Source: Polaribacter reichenbachii
GTDB lineage: Bacteria; Bacteroidota; Bacteroidia; Flavobacteriales; Flavobacteriaceae
Assembly (NCBI RefSeq): GCF_001975665.1
Contig: NZ_CP019419.1
Coordinates: 3,951,501-4,015,500, forward strand
Reading direction: 5' to 3'
Length of the DNA: 64,000 nt
The position numbers were made by a program, and so were the translations under genes. Shown here one piece after another: positions 1-8,020 of the stretch. Every line of letters starts with the position of its first letter. Position 1 is the stretch's first letter. The notes below the pieces were generated by a model that was given only the letters and a program-made list of their open reading frames with translations, was not told the DNA's origin and made no database searches.

Positions 1-912
1 ATCTCCCATCATTAAACCACAAAACTGTAATCCTGTTTTTGCAAATCTACCAGTTTCATAATCCCATAATTTTACTTCTGCATAATTATTTTTAAGATTA
101 GAATTGTTAGTATCAGCACCTAAATTACACCATTCCCCTAAAACTGAATTTCCTAAAAAGCCATCATGTGCTTTGCTAGAATAACCCATTAAAACTGAAT
201 TATTAACCTCACCTCCTACTTTACAATATGGTCCTAAAGTGGTTGCTCCATAAATTTTAGCGCCCAATTTTAAAACTGATTGTTCGCACATTGCTAAAGC
301 ACCTCTTATTACACAACCTTCCATTATTTCTGCATCTTTACCAATATAAATAGGCCCATTAGATGCGTTTAAAGTGGCAAAAGTTAATTTGGCACCTTCT
401 TCTAAAAATATGTTTTCTTTATCAATACATTGTACAGTTTCAGGAATTGGTTGAGAGGTTCTACCTTCTGTAAGCAAATCGAAATCTTCTTGAATTGCTT
501 TGCTGTTTAATGAAAAAATATCCCAAGTATTTTTAATTTGAATAATATCTTCATCAAACTCAATTGCAGTGTATTCATCAAAATCTACTTCTTCTTGAGA
601 ATCTGAAGTAAAAAAAGCAATTACATCATCACCTTTAAAAATTGCTTCATTTTCTGATAAATTTTTCACTTTTTCCACCAAACTTTTTGTTGGACAGAAA
701 GAAGCATTTATTAAAATGTTTTCTGCCAATTCAACCATAGGATATTTTTCTTCTAAATATTCCTCAGTAACTGTAGTTGTAGTTAAGCTTAAGTATTTTT
801 CCCATTTTTCTCTAATGGTTAAAATTCCGATTCTTAAATCTGCTACTGGTTTGGTGTATGTAAATGGTAAAAGGGATTTTCTGACATCTCCATCAAATAA
901 AATATAATTCAT
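1..912 (-). CDS. GlmU-like sugar nucleotidyltransferase (3' end outside window)
   Basis: Reading the minus strand from the ATG at 912 gives 304 codons without a stop, so the C-terminus lies beyond the window edge. The protein starts MNYILFDGDVRKSLLPFTYT, the usual start of the Bacteroidota 'GlmU family' proteins of about 390 residues. The second half has short G/A/I-rich hexapeptide-like repeats (around IYIGKDAEIMEGCVIRGA and IYGATTLGPYCKVGG), typical of a left-handed beta-helix acyltransferase or nucleotidyltransferase domain. The family is thought to act on sugar-1-phosphates in cell-envelope precursor synthesis, but the substrate cannot be read here. It follows the minus-strand gene ending at 1014 and is separated from it by a terminator. 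Confidence 0.8.
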   Translation of the reverse strand, partial: MNYILFDGDVRKSLLPFTYTKPVADLRIGILTIREKWEKYLSLTTTTVTEEYLEEKYPMVELAENILINASFCPTKSLVEKVKNLSENEAIFKGDDVIAFFTSDSQEEVDFDEYTAIEFDEDIIQIKNTWDIFSLNSKAIQEDFDLLTEGRTSQPIPETVQCIDKENIFLEEGAKLTFATLNASNGPIYIGKDAEIMEGCVIRGALAMCEQSVLKLGAKIYGATTLGPYCKVGGEVNNSVLMGYSSKAHDGFLGNSVLGEWCNLGADTNNSNLKNNYAEVKLWDYETGRFAKTGLQFCGLMMGD

Positions 913-961
913 TACTTGGTTTTTATAGATAAACAAATTTACCTTTTTTTAAAGCATAAAA

Positions 962-992
962 AAAACCGATAGCAATAAATACAACCGGTTTT
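962..992 (-). terminator. Intrinsic terminator after the Reeler-like gene
   Basis: A 7-bp stem (AAAACCG at 962-968 with CGGTTTT at 986-992) is followed on the minus strand by a run of eight T. It lies just past the stop of the minus-strand gene ending at 1014 and separates it from the GlmU-like gene. Confidence 0.6.
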
Positions 993-1013
993 CATCATTT
1001 GAATTAAAAGGGT

Positions 1014-1793
1014 TTAATATTTCATAAATTTCTGACTTCCAATTTTATCTTCAGAAACAACTTTTAAGATATAAATACCTTTTGATAAATTACTTACGTT
1101 AATTTTACTATTTAATTCAGTAATATTATTTGTTAAAACTAATTTTCCTGTATAATTATAAAATTGAACTAATGCTTTATTTGTACCATTAGGTAACTGA
1201 ATGTTAAGATTTTCTATAGCCGGATTTGGGTATAAATCAAATTTTAAACGTTTTGCTTCAGAGATGCTTAGTGAAGGCGAAGATGTACTTGCTGTTATAA
1301 CTTGATCTCCACCATCAAAAGCATTTCCATTACCATTAGTTGCATTTACAGCAGTATAAAATGTTACATTTCCTAAATCTGTAGAAGGAGACCTCCATGT
1401 AAAAGACCAATCTCCAGAAGTTGAGGGAAAGGAATGGGTTATTGCTTTGCTACTATTTACAGTTCTACTTCCAGAACCAGCAGTAAAAGCACCAATTTTT
1501 GCATTCGAATTATTTTCTGCTGTAAGTTGAAAACCGTGAGCAGAAGAACTAGAAGTTGTGTTTATATTTATAGTATAATCTGTATTTAATAAATAACCTG
1601 TTGTAGGAATATTAGACGTTATTATAGCAGATGCATTAAAATTACCTCCACTATGACATGCAGCACAAGTTGCACCTCCATCTCCTGGAGAACCAGATCT
1701 AGCATCAGACCTACCTCCAGAACTAGACATTAATAGAAAAGCAGAAACAGGAATTAACAATAATAAAAGTTTAAAGATGTAATGTTTTTTCAT
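1014..1793 (-). CDS. Secreted Reeler/choice-of-anchor V-like protein with CxxCH motif and T9SS sorting domain
   Basis: 259 residues. A signal peptide (KKHYIFKLLLLLIPVSAFLL) is followed by a GxPGDGGATCAACHSGG segment with a C43-x2-C46-H47 motif, which could bind a c-type heme. A Ser/Thr/Gly-rich beta domain (about 50-170) follows, resembling the Reeler or choice-of-anchor V group. Residues about 185-259 (FDLYPNPAIENLNIQL ... GIYILKV) form a type A C-terminal sorting domain, so export to the surface by the type IX system is expected. In this family the CxxCH lies close to the N-terminus as here. Whether heme is really attached is not visible from sequence. The gene stands alone with its own terminator. 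Confidence 0.8.
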   Translation of the reverse strand: MKKHYIFKLLLLLIPVSAFLLMSSSGGRSDARSGSPGDGGATCAACHSGGNFNASAIITSNIPTTGYLLNTDYTININTTSSSSAHGFQLTAENNSNAKIGAFTAGSGSRTVNSSKAITHSFPSTSGDWSFTWRSPSTDLGNVTFYTAVNATNGNGNAFDGGDQVITASTSSPSLSISEAKRLKFDLYPNPAIENLNIQLPNGTNKALVQFYNYTGKLVLTNNITELNSKINVSNLSKGIYILKVVSEDKIGSQKFMKY

Positions 1794-1995
1794 TTTTTTT
1801 AATTTAGTTGATTATATATTGATAAGTAAAGTCGATTTAGCAAAAAATCATAATACCATTGTAAATAAACCTATTAGATAACTTTAAAACAATAAAAAAA
1901 GGTTGAGAGGGAAAAATAAGCTTGTAAAAAGGAATATTTTTACTTGAAAATCTATACTTTTTAAGCAACAAAAGAATTTCGAAAAAAAAGAATTG

Positions 1996-2003
1996 TATTT
2001 TTG
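1996..2003 (+). promoter_or_regulatory. Bacteroidota -7 element, thioesterase gene
   Basis: Exact TAnnTTTG match (TATTTTTG) ending four bases before the ATG at 2008. Transcription would then start at or next to the start codon, implying a leaderless mRNA or a later start codon. Confidence 0.4.
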
Positions 2004-2007
2004 ATAT

Positions 2008-2565
2008 ATGACAAAAAACAAAACAAACTTTAAGCACATTAGCGAATCTCAATTAATGATTACAGAATTAATGTTGCCTTCTCATTCTAATTTTAGTGGT
2101 AAAATTCACGGAGGGCATATTTTAAATTTAATGGATCAGATTGCATTTGCTTGCGCCTCAAAACACTCAGGTTATTACTGCGTTACAGCTTCTGTAAACA
2201 AGGTAGATTTTTTAAACCCAATAGAAGTTGGAGAATTACTTACATTAAAAGCATCTGTAAATTATACTGGTAGAACCTCTATGGTTGTCGGTTTAAGAGT
2301 AACATCAGAAAATATTAGAACTGGTAAAATAAAACACTGTAATTCGTCTTATTTTACAATGGTTGCAAAAGATGATGATGGTAAAAGTGTACCTGTTCCT
2401 GGTATAATTTTAACCTCAGAAGAAAGTATTAGAAGGTTTGCAAGAAGTATTGTTAGGCAACAACATAGCAAAAAAAGAACTTCTAGATTTAACGAAGAAT
2501 CGTTTAATATGGAAGAATATATGCACCTTTTCGAAGATAGCAACTCTAAAATTGAATTAAAATAA
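2008..2565 (+). CDS. Acyl-CoA thioesterase, hotdog fold (YciA/BFIT-like)
   Basis: 185 residues. The block FSGKIHGGHILNLMDQIAFA (about residues 29-48) is the hotdog-fold signature of YciA/cytosolic acyl-CoA thioesterases: G-x-x-HGG-x-x-L-x-x-MD, where the Asp is a candidate catalytic residue. It is followed by VTASVNKVDFLNPIEVGELL. These enzymes hydrolyse acyl-CoA to free acid and CoA in the cytoplasm. The polar extension after residue 140 is flavobacterial in character. The Nudix gene follows 12 bases downstream, so co-transcription is likely. A later start at Met17 (2056) is possible given the position of the -7 element. Confidence 0.88.
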   Translation: MTKNKTNFKHISESQLMITELMLPSHSNFSGKIHGGHILNLMDQIAFACASKHSGYYCVTASVNKVDFLNPIEVGELLTLKASVNYTGRTSMVVGLRVTSENIRTGKIKHCNSSYFTMVAKDDDGKSVPVPGIILTSEESIRRFARSIVRQQHSKKRTSRFNEESFNMEEYMHLFEDSNSKIELK

Positions 2566-2577
2566 ATTTTATTTTCT

Positions 2578-3126
2578 GTGGATGAACGCATAGACATTTT
2601 AACACCTGATGGAAAACCAACAGGAAAAACAGCTTTAAAATCTGAAGCGCACAAAAATGGATGGTTCCACGCAACTGTACATATTTGGTTATTTACTTCG
2701 GATGAAAAAATATTGCTTCAAAAAAGAGCAATGACTAAAAAAGTTTTTCCGGGTTTGTGGGATATTTCTGTAGCTGGCCATATTGCTGCTGGTGAAACTG
2801 TTTTAACATCAGCAAAAAGAGAAGTTTTAGAAGAAATTGGTTTAAATTTAAAAGAAAATGAACTGATTAAAATTGGAACAAGAATACATCAAGTTTCTCA
2901 TCCTAACGGAATTCAAGACAACGAACATCATCACGTTTTTATTGCAGAACTTAAAAAACCTATAGAAACACTAACTATTCAAAAAGAAGAAGTAGACGCC
3001 ATAAAATTATACGATTTATCCATATTAACAGAAACCGAAAAATTTGAAAACGTGTTGCTTTCTAGGTTTCATAATTATTATTGTGATGTTTATTCTAAAA
3101 TTCATCAGCATATAAAAAAAAGATGA
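2578..3126 (+). CDS. Nudix hydrolase, IPP-isomerase-like subgroup
   Basis: 182 residues starting at GTG; no in-frame ATG lies near. The Nudix box is complete at residues 67-89 (G67-x5-E73-x7-R81-E82-x2-E85-E86-x-G88), the Mg2+-binding catalytic helix. The N-terminal part (MDERIDILTPDGKPTGKTAL, then WFHATVHIWLF and FPGLWDISVAGH) matches the group that contains isopentenyl-diphosphate isomerases and YfcD-like Nudix hydrolases. The substrate is not determinable. The stop overlaps the next start by four bases (ATGA), indicating translational coupling with the unknown gene downstream. Confidence 0.85.
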   Translation: MDERIDILTPDGKPTGKTALKSEAHKNGWFHATVHIWLFTSDEKILLQKRAMTKKVFPGLWDISVAGHIAAGETVLTSAKREVLEEIGLNLKENELIKIGTRIHQVSHPNGIQDNEHHHVFIAELKKPIETLTIQKEEVDAIKLYDLSILTETEKFENVLLSRFHNYYCDVYSKIHQHIKKR

Positions 3127-3908
3127 AAAAAAACAAAGTAGTAAAATTATTAGCGGACCATAAAACAAGTCAAAATCCAGAAGAAAAATACTCTTCATTA
3201 ATAGAGAAATTTATTTCTCCTTTTGTAGATGACCTTAATGATTTTGATCATCAAGAAGAAATTTTTAATTTTATTATAAACGCCTGGAATTATGGTAATT
3301 TAAAGTCCATTTTTGATAAAGATGAGTTTAAAGAGATTATTTCTGTTGCTAAAGAAGATGATCCTCTTCATTTTCCTTTACTTAAAAAAATGGTAAAAGA
3401 AAAAACCATTAAATTTAAAGAATTTACCGATTTTATTGTCGATTTTGATATTAAAGTAAATAAAGATTCAATTAGTTTTAAAGTAAAAACAGCAGAAGAA
3501 GATGATTATATGCTAAATCTTTTAACAGATACTATTTCTGACGATACTACTCCTTTAAAAAGTGATTTTGAAGAGAACTATATTAACAGAGCAGCAATTT
3601 CTATAAAACCTTTACAACCTTTTATAGATTGGCAAAATGCTATTTACCCAGATTCTACCATAGATGAAAATGACTTGAAGGATATAAATATTTATTTAAT
3701 AAATAACGCTAGTTACGAAGATGTAGACACCTATTTAAAAAAGAAATTTGATAAATATTTTATGATGGAGCTAGAAGGTTGGCATACAGATAAAAGAGAT
3801 TGGCCACAAAGACGTAATTACAAAATGTTTAAAAAATGGTTTCAAGTTAACATTTCTACTGCTGTTTTTGATTTAGAAAAAACACCAATTAGTAAAACTG
3901 ATTACTAA
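3123..3908 (+). CDS. Conserved protein of unknown function
   Basis: 261 residues, acidic, no signal peptide and no membrane segment. Two parts are visible: a helical N-terminal half (1-105) and a C-terminal half (about 155-261) rich in aromatic residues (FIDWQNAIYP, ELEGWHTDKRDWPQRRNYKM, FKKWFQVNISTAVFDLE). The Trp-rich C-terminal block looks like a conserved core that I believe recurs in Bacteroidota proteins of unknown function, but I cannot name it. The start overlaps the Nudix stop by four bases, so the genes are translated together. Confidence 0.75.
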   Translation: MKKNKVVKLLADHKTSQNPEEKYSSLIEKFISPFVDDLNDFDHQEEIFNFIINAWNYGNLKSIFDKDEFKEIISVAKEDDPLHFPLLKKMVKEKTIKFKEFTDFIVDFDIKVNKDSISFKVKTAEEDDYMLNLLTDTISDDTTPLKSDFEENYINRAAISIKPLQPFIDWQNAIYPDSTIDENDLKDINIYLINNASYEDVDTYLKKKFDKYFMMELEGWHTDKRDWPQRRNYKMFKKWFQVNISTAVFDLEKTPISKTDY

Positions 3909-3945
3909 TTTTTTATATTAAAAATTCATCAACCAATAAAAATAG

Positions 3946-5856
3946 ATGAAAAACTCAATTGCAGAACGTGTTTACGATTTTTTAAAGAACTTCCCTCCTT
4001 TTAATTTGCTTTCTAAAAGTAAATTATTAGAAATTGCTACTGAAATAGATATCATTTATTTAGAAAAAGGAAAAGTACTTTTCAATCAAAATGATGCAAA
4101 TCACAAACATTTTTATATTGTTAGAAATGGCGGAATTAGTCTATCTAAAAAAACAGAAAAAGATAATGTTTTAATTGATATCTGTGATGCTGGAGATATT
4201 TTTGGACTAAGACCTCTAATTAGTAAAGAAAACTATTTGTTAGATGCAATTGCCAATGAAGAATCTATTGTTTACGGTATTCCTATTGAAGTTTTTCAAT
4301 CAGTATCAGAAAAAAACATCAAAATCAATAAATACCTAATTACTTCTTTTGCATCAAAATCTTTTGATCCTTACACAACAGAACAAAGCAGTAATGTTTT
4401 TACGGATTATATAGTAAAAGACAGTTTAAAATATTCTAATTTACATTCAGTAAAATATACTAAAAATCCTTTAAGTTGCACCGTAAATTCTAGTGCAAAA
4501 GAAGCTGCAATAAAAATGAGTACTCAAAAAGTAGGTTGTATTGTTGTAGTTAATGAAGCCAAAATTCCAAAAGGAATTATTACCAATAGCGATCTTAAAA
4601 ACAAAATTGCAACTGGTGTTTTTTCGATTGATACTTGTGTTTCAGAAATTATGTCATCACCAGTAATTACACAACCAAAAAACTTGACAGTTTTAGACGC
4701 TCAATTACAAATGATTAAACATAAAGTTAGTCATTTATGTATTACTGTAGATGGTACAAGCAATTCTAAATTAATCGGAATTTTAAATAATCACGATGTT
4801 TTAGCCTCTTTAGGAAACAACCCAACTGTTATTTTAAAAGATATTAAAAGAGCCAAAAGAACTAGCGAACTTCGCAAAATTAGAAATAAAGCCAACATTC
4901 TTTTAAAATCGTATTTAGAACAGAACATTCCGCTTTCGCATATATCTAAAATAATATCAGAAATTAACAATAGTGTTATTATTAGAGTTGTAGAAATTTC
5001 TTTAAAAAAGATGCCTACTCCTGCACCTGTAAAATTTTCTTGGATTGCCTTAGGTAGCCAAGGTAGAGAAGAACAACTTTTATATACAGACCAAGATAAT
5101 GCTTTGATTTTTGAAGATACTACAGCAGAAAACTACTTAGAAACTAAAAATTACTTTTTAAAATTAGCAGGGTATATTACAAAGTCGTTACATAAAATTG
5201 GGTTTGAATATTGCCCAGCAGAAATGATGGCAAACAATCCAAAATGGTGTTTATCTTTATCTGAATGGAAAGAACAATTTAATAGCTGGATTATAAATGT
5301 AGATGAAAAAGCAATTTTATTATCTTCTATTTTCTTTGATTTTAATCACGTCTATGGCGATGCTACTTTGGCAAAAGAACTAACTAAAAGTATTTTCAAA
5401 ACGCTAAACAAAAGAAGTTTACTCTTTAATTTTCTTGGCAAAGAAGCCATTGCAAGTCCTTCTCCTTTAGGCTTTTTTAAACAATTTTTAGTTGAAAATA
5501 ATGGTGATCATAAAGATTCTTTTAACATAAAACAAAGGGCTTTAATGCCTTTAATTAATGCTGCAAGACTTTTAACTTTATCTAATAATATTTACGAAAT
5601 TAACAACACTGCCAAACGTTTTGAAAAGTTAGCAGAAATTGAACCACAAAATAAAGAATTATACCAATCTTGTTCTTATGCTTTTAAAGCCTTGCTAAAG
5701 TTTAAAACCAAACAAGGTATTTTGCATAACGACTCTGGTAAATTTATAAAATTAGAATCTTTAACAAAAGAAGAAAAACTGAAACTAAAAAGATGTTTTA
5801 AACCAATTAGAGAAATACAAGAAGTGCTTTCTCTTCGATTTAATTTATCTAAATAA
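3946..5856 (+). CDS. cNMP-binding / CBS-pair / DUF294 putative nucleotidyltransferase
   Basis: 636 residues in four modules: a Crp-like cyclic-nucleotide-binding domain (about 15-135), two CBS domains (about 170-290), a DUF294 nucleotidyltransferase domain (about 300-440) with GSQGREEQ at 370-377 and DQD at 382-384, and a DUF294 C-terminal helical region. The GS...D-x-D arrangement is that of GlnD-type nucleotidyltransferases. CBS pairs usually sense adenine nucleotides, so a regulatory, signal-integrating role is likely; the modified target is unknown. The exonuclease gene follows 9 bases later. In many proteobacteria this same pair sits beside acs and actP; here acs is 4 kb away on the other strand. 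Confidence 0.88.
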   Translation: MKNSIAERVYDFLKNFPPFNLLSKSKLLEIATEIDIIYLEKGKVLFNQNDANHKHFYIVRNGGISLSKKTEKDNVLIDICDAGDIFGLRPLISKENYLLDAIANEESIVYGIPIEVFQSVSEKNIKINKYLITSFASKSFDPYTTEQSSNVFTDYIVKDSLKYSNLHSVKYTKNPLSCTVNSSAKEAAIKMSTQKVGCIVVVNEAKIPKGIITNSDLKNKIATGVFSIDTCVSEIMSSPVITQPKNLTVLDAQLQMIKHKVSHLCITVDGTSNSKLIGILNNHDVLASLGNNPTVILKDIKRAKRTSELRKIRNKANILLKSYLEQNIPLSHISKIISEINNSVIIRVVEISLKKMPTPAPVKFSWIALGSQGREEQLLYTDQDNALIFEDTTAENYLETKNYFLKLAGYITKSLHKIGFEYCPAEMMANNPKWCLSLSEWKEQFNSWIINVDEKAILLSSIFFDFNHVYGDATLAKELTKSIFKTLNKRSLLFNFLGKEAIASPSPLGFFKQFLVENNGDHKDSFNIKQRALMPLINAARLLTLSNNIYEINNTAKRFEKLAEIEPQNKELYQSCSYAFKALLKFKTKQGILHNDSGKFIKLESLTKEEKLKLKRCFKPIREIQEVLSLRFNLSK

Positions 5857-5865
5857 AATTATACT

Positions 5866-6528
5866 ATGGAGTTTAATTGGTTTCAAAAAAAAGAGAAAAA
5901 AGTATTACCTGAGTATTTTTTAGAGTATAAAAATGCTTTTTTAAATGCAGAAAAACTCCCTATAAACCAAACTCGATTTGTTGTTTTTGACACTGAAACT
6001 ACTGGTTTTTCTATGAAAAAAGATAGAGTTTTATCTATTGGTGCAGTTTCTTTAGTAGACAATATTATAAATGTAAACAATTCTTTTGAGGTTTATATAA
6101 AACAAGAAATTTTTAAAGCAGAAACTGTGCCCATTCACGGAATTTTAAAATACGGTGAAATGGATAAAATAAATGAATTAGAGGCTTTAAAACAATTTCT
6201 AAAATATATAGAAAATGCGGTTTTAGTTGGACATCACGTGGGTTTTGATGTACAAATGATTAATGAAATATTAAAAAGAAATAAATTACCCAACTTGGTA
6301 AATAAATCGATTGATACTGGTTTTCTTTTTAAAAAATCAAAACACGCTGTTTATAAAAATGATAAAAAACATTATACTTTAGATGATTTGTGCAATGAAC
6401 TAAAAATCTCTAAAAGTGATAGACATACTGCAAGTGGAGATGCTTATATTACTGCAATTGCCTTTTTAAAAATTCTATCTCGTTTAAATAATAGAACTGA
6501 TTTAAAATTTAAAGATTTACTTTTTTAA
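5866..6528 (+). CDS. DnaQ-like 3'-5' exonuclease (DEDDh)
   Basis: 220 residues. All three exonuclease motifs are present: ExoI FVVFDTETTGF (D42, E44), ExoII VGHHVGFDVQMI, and ExoIII HTASGDAYITA with the His of the DEDDh subclass. It is therefore a metal-dependent 3'-5' exonuclease like the epsilon subunit of DNA polymerase III, but with an N-terminal extension of about 35 residues and no polymerase partner nearby. It lies 9 bases after the DUF294 regulator, a pairing conserved across phyla, so a role tied to that regulator rather than replication proofreading is plausible. A strong terminator follows. Confidence 0.88.
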   Translation: MEFNWFQKKEKKVLPEYFLEYKNAFLNAEKLPINQTRFVVFDTETTGFSMKKDRVLSIGAVSLVDNIINVNNSFEVYIKQEIFKAETVPIHGILKYGEMDKINELEALKQFLKYIENAVLVGHHVGFDVQMINEILKRNKLPNLVNKSIDTGFLFKKSKHAVYKNDKKHYTLDDLCNELKISKSDRHTASGDAYITAIAFLKILSRLNNRTDLKFKDLLF

Positions 6529-6534
6529 AAAAAG

Positions 6535-6568
6535 AAAACCTCGAAAACATTTTTGTTTTCGAGGTTTT
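6535..6568. terminator. Bidirectional intrinsic terminator
   Basis: A perfect 14-bp stem (6535-6548 with 6555-6568) with a 6-base loop, flanked by A-rich sequence on the left and T-rich sequence on the right. It can end both the exonuclease operon (+) and the convergent lipoprotein gene (-). Confidence 0.9.
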
Positions 6569-6622
6569 ATATTTCTATTTATTGATAAAGTTCTAATAAT
6601 TTAACAATAATACAATCTTAAA

Positions 6623-7387
6623 TTATTGAACTGGTTTTGCAAAAAATGTGTCAACCAATTTTCCTTGACTCAATAAAGGCAAAGTAAAAACTGTTGCTGG
6701 TCTTGCAGGTTCTGTCGGATTTCCTTTTTCGTCTTTTTTGTACCAAGTTAATTCTTCTGGTAAAACTAAACCATTAACATTTGCCCATTTATTATAACGA
6801 ATTAATTTAAAACGATCGCTTGTAGCTTTAGAATTAAAAGTTACTGTATACGCTAACCATTCCATTTGGTAAGTTTCTGGATTGTAATAAATAATGTAAT
6901 TATCATCAGAAGAATTACCAATATTTGCTTTATAAGAAATTTTATAACCAGGATAATCTACACCATCAAAAGAAATTGGTGCTGCTTTTTTATACACAAT
7001 TCCATCATCAGCTAGCACAAAAGGCATAGCGTAAAAATAGAAATACAAGTTGTAATAAAATTTAGGATTACCTTTATAGGCACCTTCTTTTTCTTCAGCT
7101 AACCAAACTTCTTTTCCATCAAAACCTAAAGAATAATTTGGTGAGTTGATTACTGTTTTTCTTGATTTTAAATTAATAGTATGCGCTTCTTCACCTTTAT
7201 TAAAAGATAAAATTTCAGCATTTCTCCAAGTTTGTATTCCACCATGTTTTTCAAATACTTTTCCAAGTTCATCAGGGAAATTTTCATTTTTAACTACTTG
7301 TGCTTCTTTTTCTTTGGTTTCTTTCTTTTTTTCATTTTTACAGGCAACAGCAATAACTATAACTAGCAATAAAAGTATTTTTTTCAT
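6623..7387 (-). CDS. Lipoprotein, DUF6503-like
   Basis: 254 residues. A short signal ends in a lipobox with C16 (VIAVAC), followed by a Lys/Glu-rich linker (to about 33). The mature part is rich in beta strands and Tyr/Trp (IQTWRNAEILSF, YSLGFDGKEVWLA, YPGYKISY, LVLPEELTWY), like Bacteroidota DUF6503 proteins, which resemble LolA/LolB-type shells that bind hydrophobic ligands. The exact role is unknown. It is monocistronic and convergent with the exonuclease. The duplicated protein at 51793 has a similar strand pattern and could be a distant relative. Confidence 0.7.
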   Translation of the reverse strand: MKKILLLLVIVIAVACKNEKKKETKEKEAQVVKNENFPDELGKVFEKHGGIQTWRNAEILSFNKGEEAHTINLKSRKTVINSPNYSLGFDGKEVWLAEEKEGAYKGNPKFYYNLYFYFYAMPFVLADDGIVYKKAAPISFDGVDYPGYKISYKANIGNSSDDNYIIYYNPETYQMEWLAYTVTFNSKATSDRFKLIRYNKWANVNGLVLPEELTWYKKDEKGNPTEPARPATVFTLPLLSQGKLVDTFFAKPVQ

Positions 7388-7612
7388 TTGTTTTTAATGT
7401 GTTTGATTTGATTTTCTTATGTCGGATTAAAAATTAATACTTACTGATAATATGAAAAAAATTATTTATTAAAAAAAACATTTTAATAATAATAATAATA
7501 TCCAATCGCCTGTCTTTTAAACTAACTAGTTGTTATTTAACTAAGATGTTAATGTTAGTTTTTTGTTGATAAGTATAATTTATAGTAAAAAACATATTTA
7601 ATAGATTTTTTT

Positions 7613-7620
7613 TATATTTG
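7613..7620 (+). promoter_or_regulatory. -7 element of the candidate RNA gene
   Basis: Exact TAnnTTTG match (TATATTTG). It predicts a transcription start near 7624, ahead of the hairpin series. No matching TTG is seen at the usual -33 spacing. Confidence 0.5.
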
Positions 7621-7623
7621 TAT

Positions 7624-7900
7624 AGATAAAATATTATTATCAATAATACAGGTTAGAGCTCTTAGACCTTTATGTTAAGGGAAATAAATTTTAATCTTAT
7701 ATAAATTGGTTAAAAAAGAAAAAAAACACTTCCAAATGGTGGATAGTGTTTAAAAAAGAAATTAGACTTGTAGTTCAAACTGCAATAAGTCTAATCCGAT
7801 TGTGGCTTCTATAATCGATTACCACTCTAACCAAAGAGGTTAGTTTTAATTTATCAAATTTTAATAAAAGTCTGTTGTTGGCGCAACAGACTTATTATGT
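7624..7900 (+). ncRNA. Candidate structured non-coding RNA
   Basis: Downstream of a -7 element lie five hairpins: 7724-7751 (AAACACT-TCCA / TGGA-AGTGTTT), 7761-7795 (9-bp outer stem ATTAGACTT/AAGTCTAAT with an inner GTAG/CTGC stem and a 3-base bulge), 7797-7817 (CGATT/AATCG), 7827-7843 (CTAACC/GGTTAG) and 7868-7893 (10-bp AAGTCTGTTG/CAACAGACTT, followed by T-rich sequence). Alternative pairings are possible because AGTCT-type segments recur. The length and bulged rod would suit a regulatory RNA such as a 6S-type RNA (a flavobacterial 6S family exists), but I cannot confirm the family. No tRNA, SRP or RNase P signature is seen. Confidence 0.45.
7868..7893. terminator. Hairpin, possible terminator
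   Basis: A perfect 10-bp stem (7868-7877 with 7884-7893), loop TTGGCG. The flanks are AT-rich on both sides without a clean T-run. It could end the candidate RNA (+) or the ABC exporter gene (-), whose stop is at 8021. Confidence 0.45.
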
Positions 7901-8020
7901 CTAATAATTTTCTATAAAGGTAAGGTAATTGCTGTTAAATTACAAATTTATCCAAATATTATAGTTTTACACCAATAGGGATATAATTAAATAAATTACA
8001 AATACTAAAATTAAAACCTT

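Larger units (their letters stand above)
7388..8020. other. 633-bp intergenic region, no protein gene
   Basis: No credible reading frame. It holds a short TAA microsatellite near 7484-7501, an exact -7 promoter element at 7613-7620 and a series of hairpins between 7724 and 7893, annotated separately as a candidate RNA gene. Nothing recognisable lies between 7900 and 8020. Confidence 0.6.

Noticed and set aside
1837..2052. 71-residue minus-strand frame between the Reeler-like gene and the thioesterase
   Set aside because: Rich in Phe/Ile/Lys as expected from translating AT-rich DNA, overlaps the thioesterase start on the other strand, and has no recognisable motif.
7484..7501. TAA trinucleotide microsatellite
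   Set aside because: Only about five units in AT-rich DNA; not informative.
7761..7845. Possible tRNA on either strand (TTCAAA loop and AGAGTGGTAA segment)
   Set aside because: Arms do not assemble into a cloverleaf: acceptor stem, anticodon loop length and CCA-side pairing are wrong.
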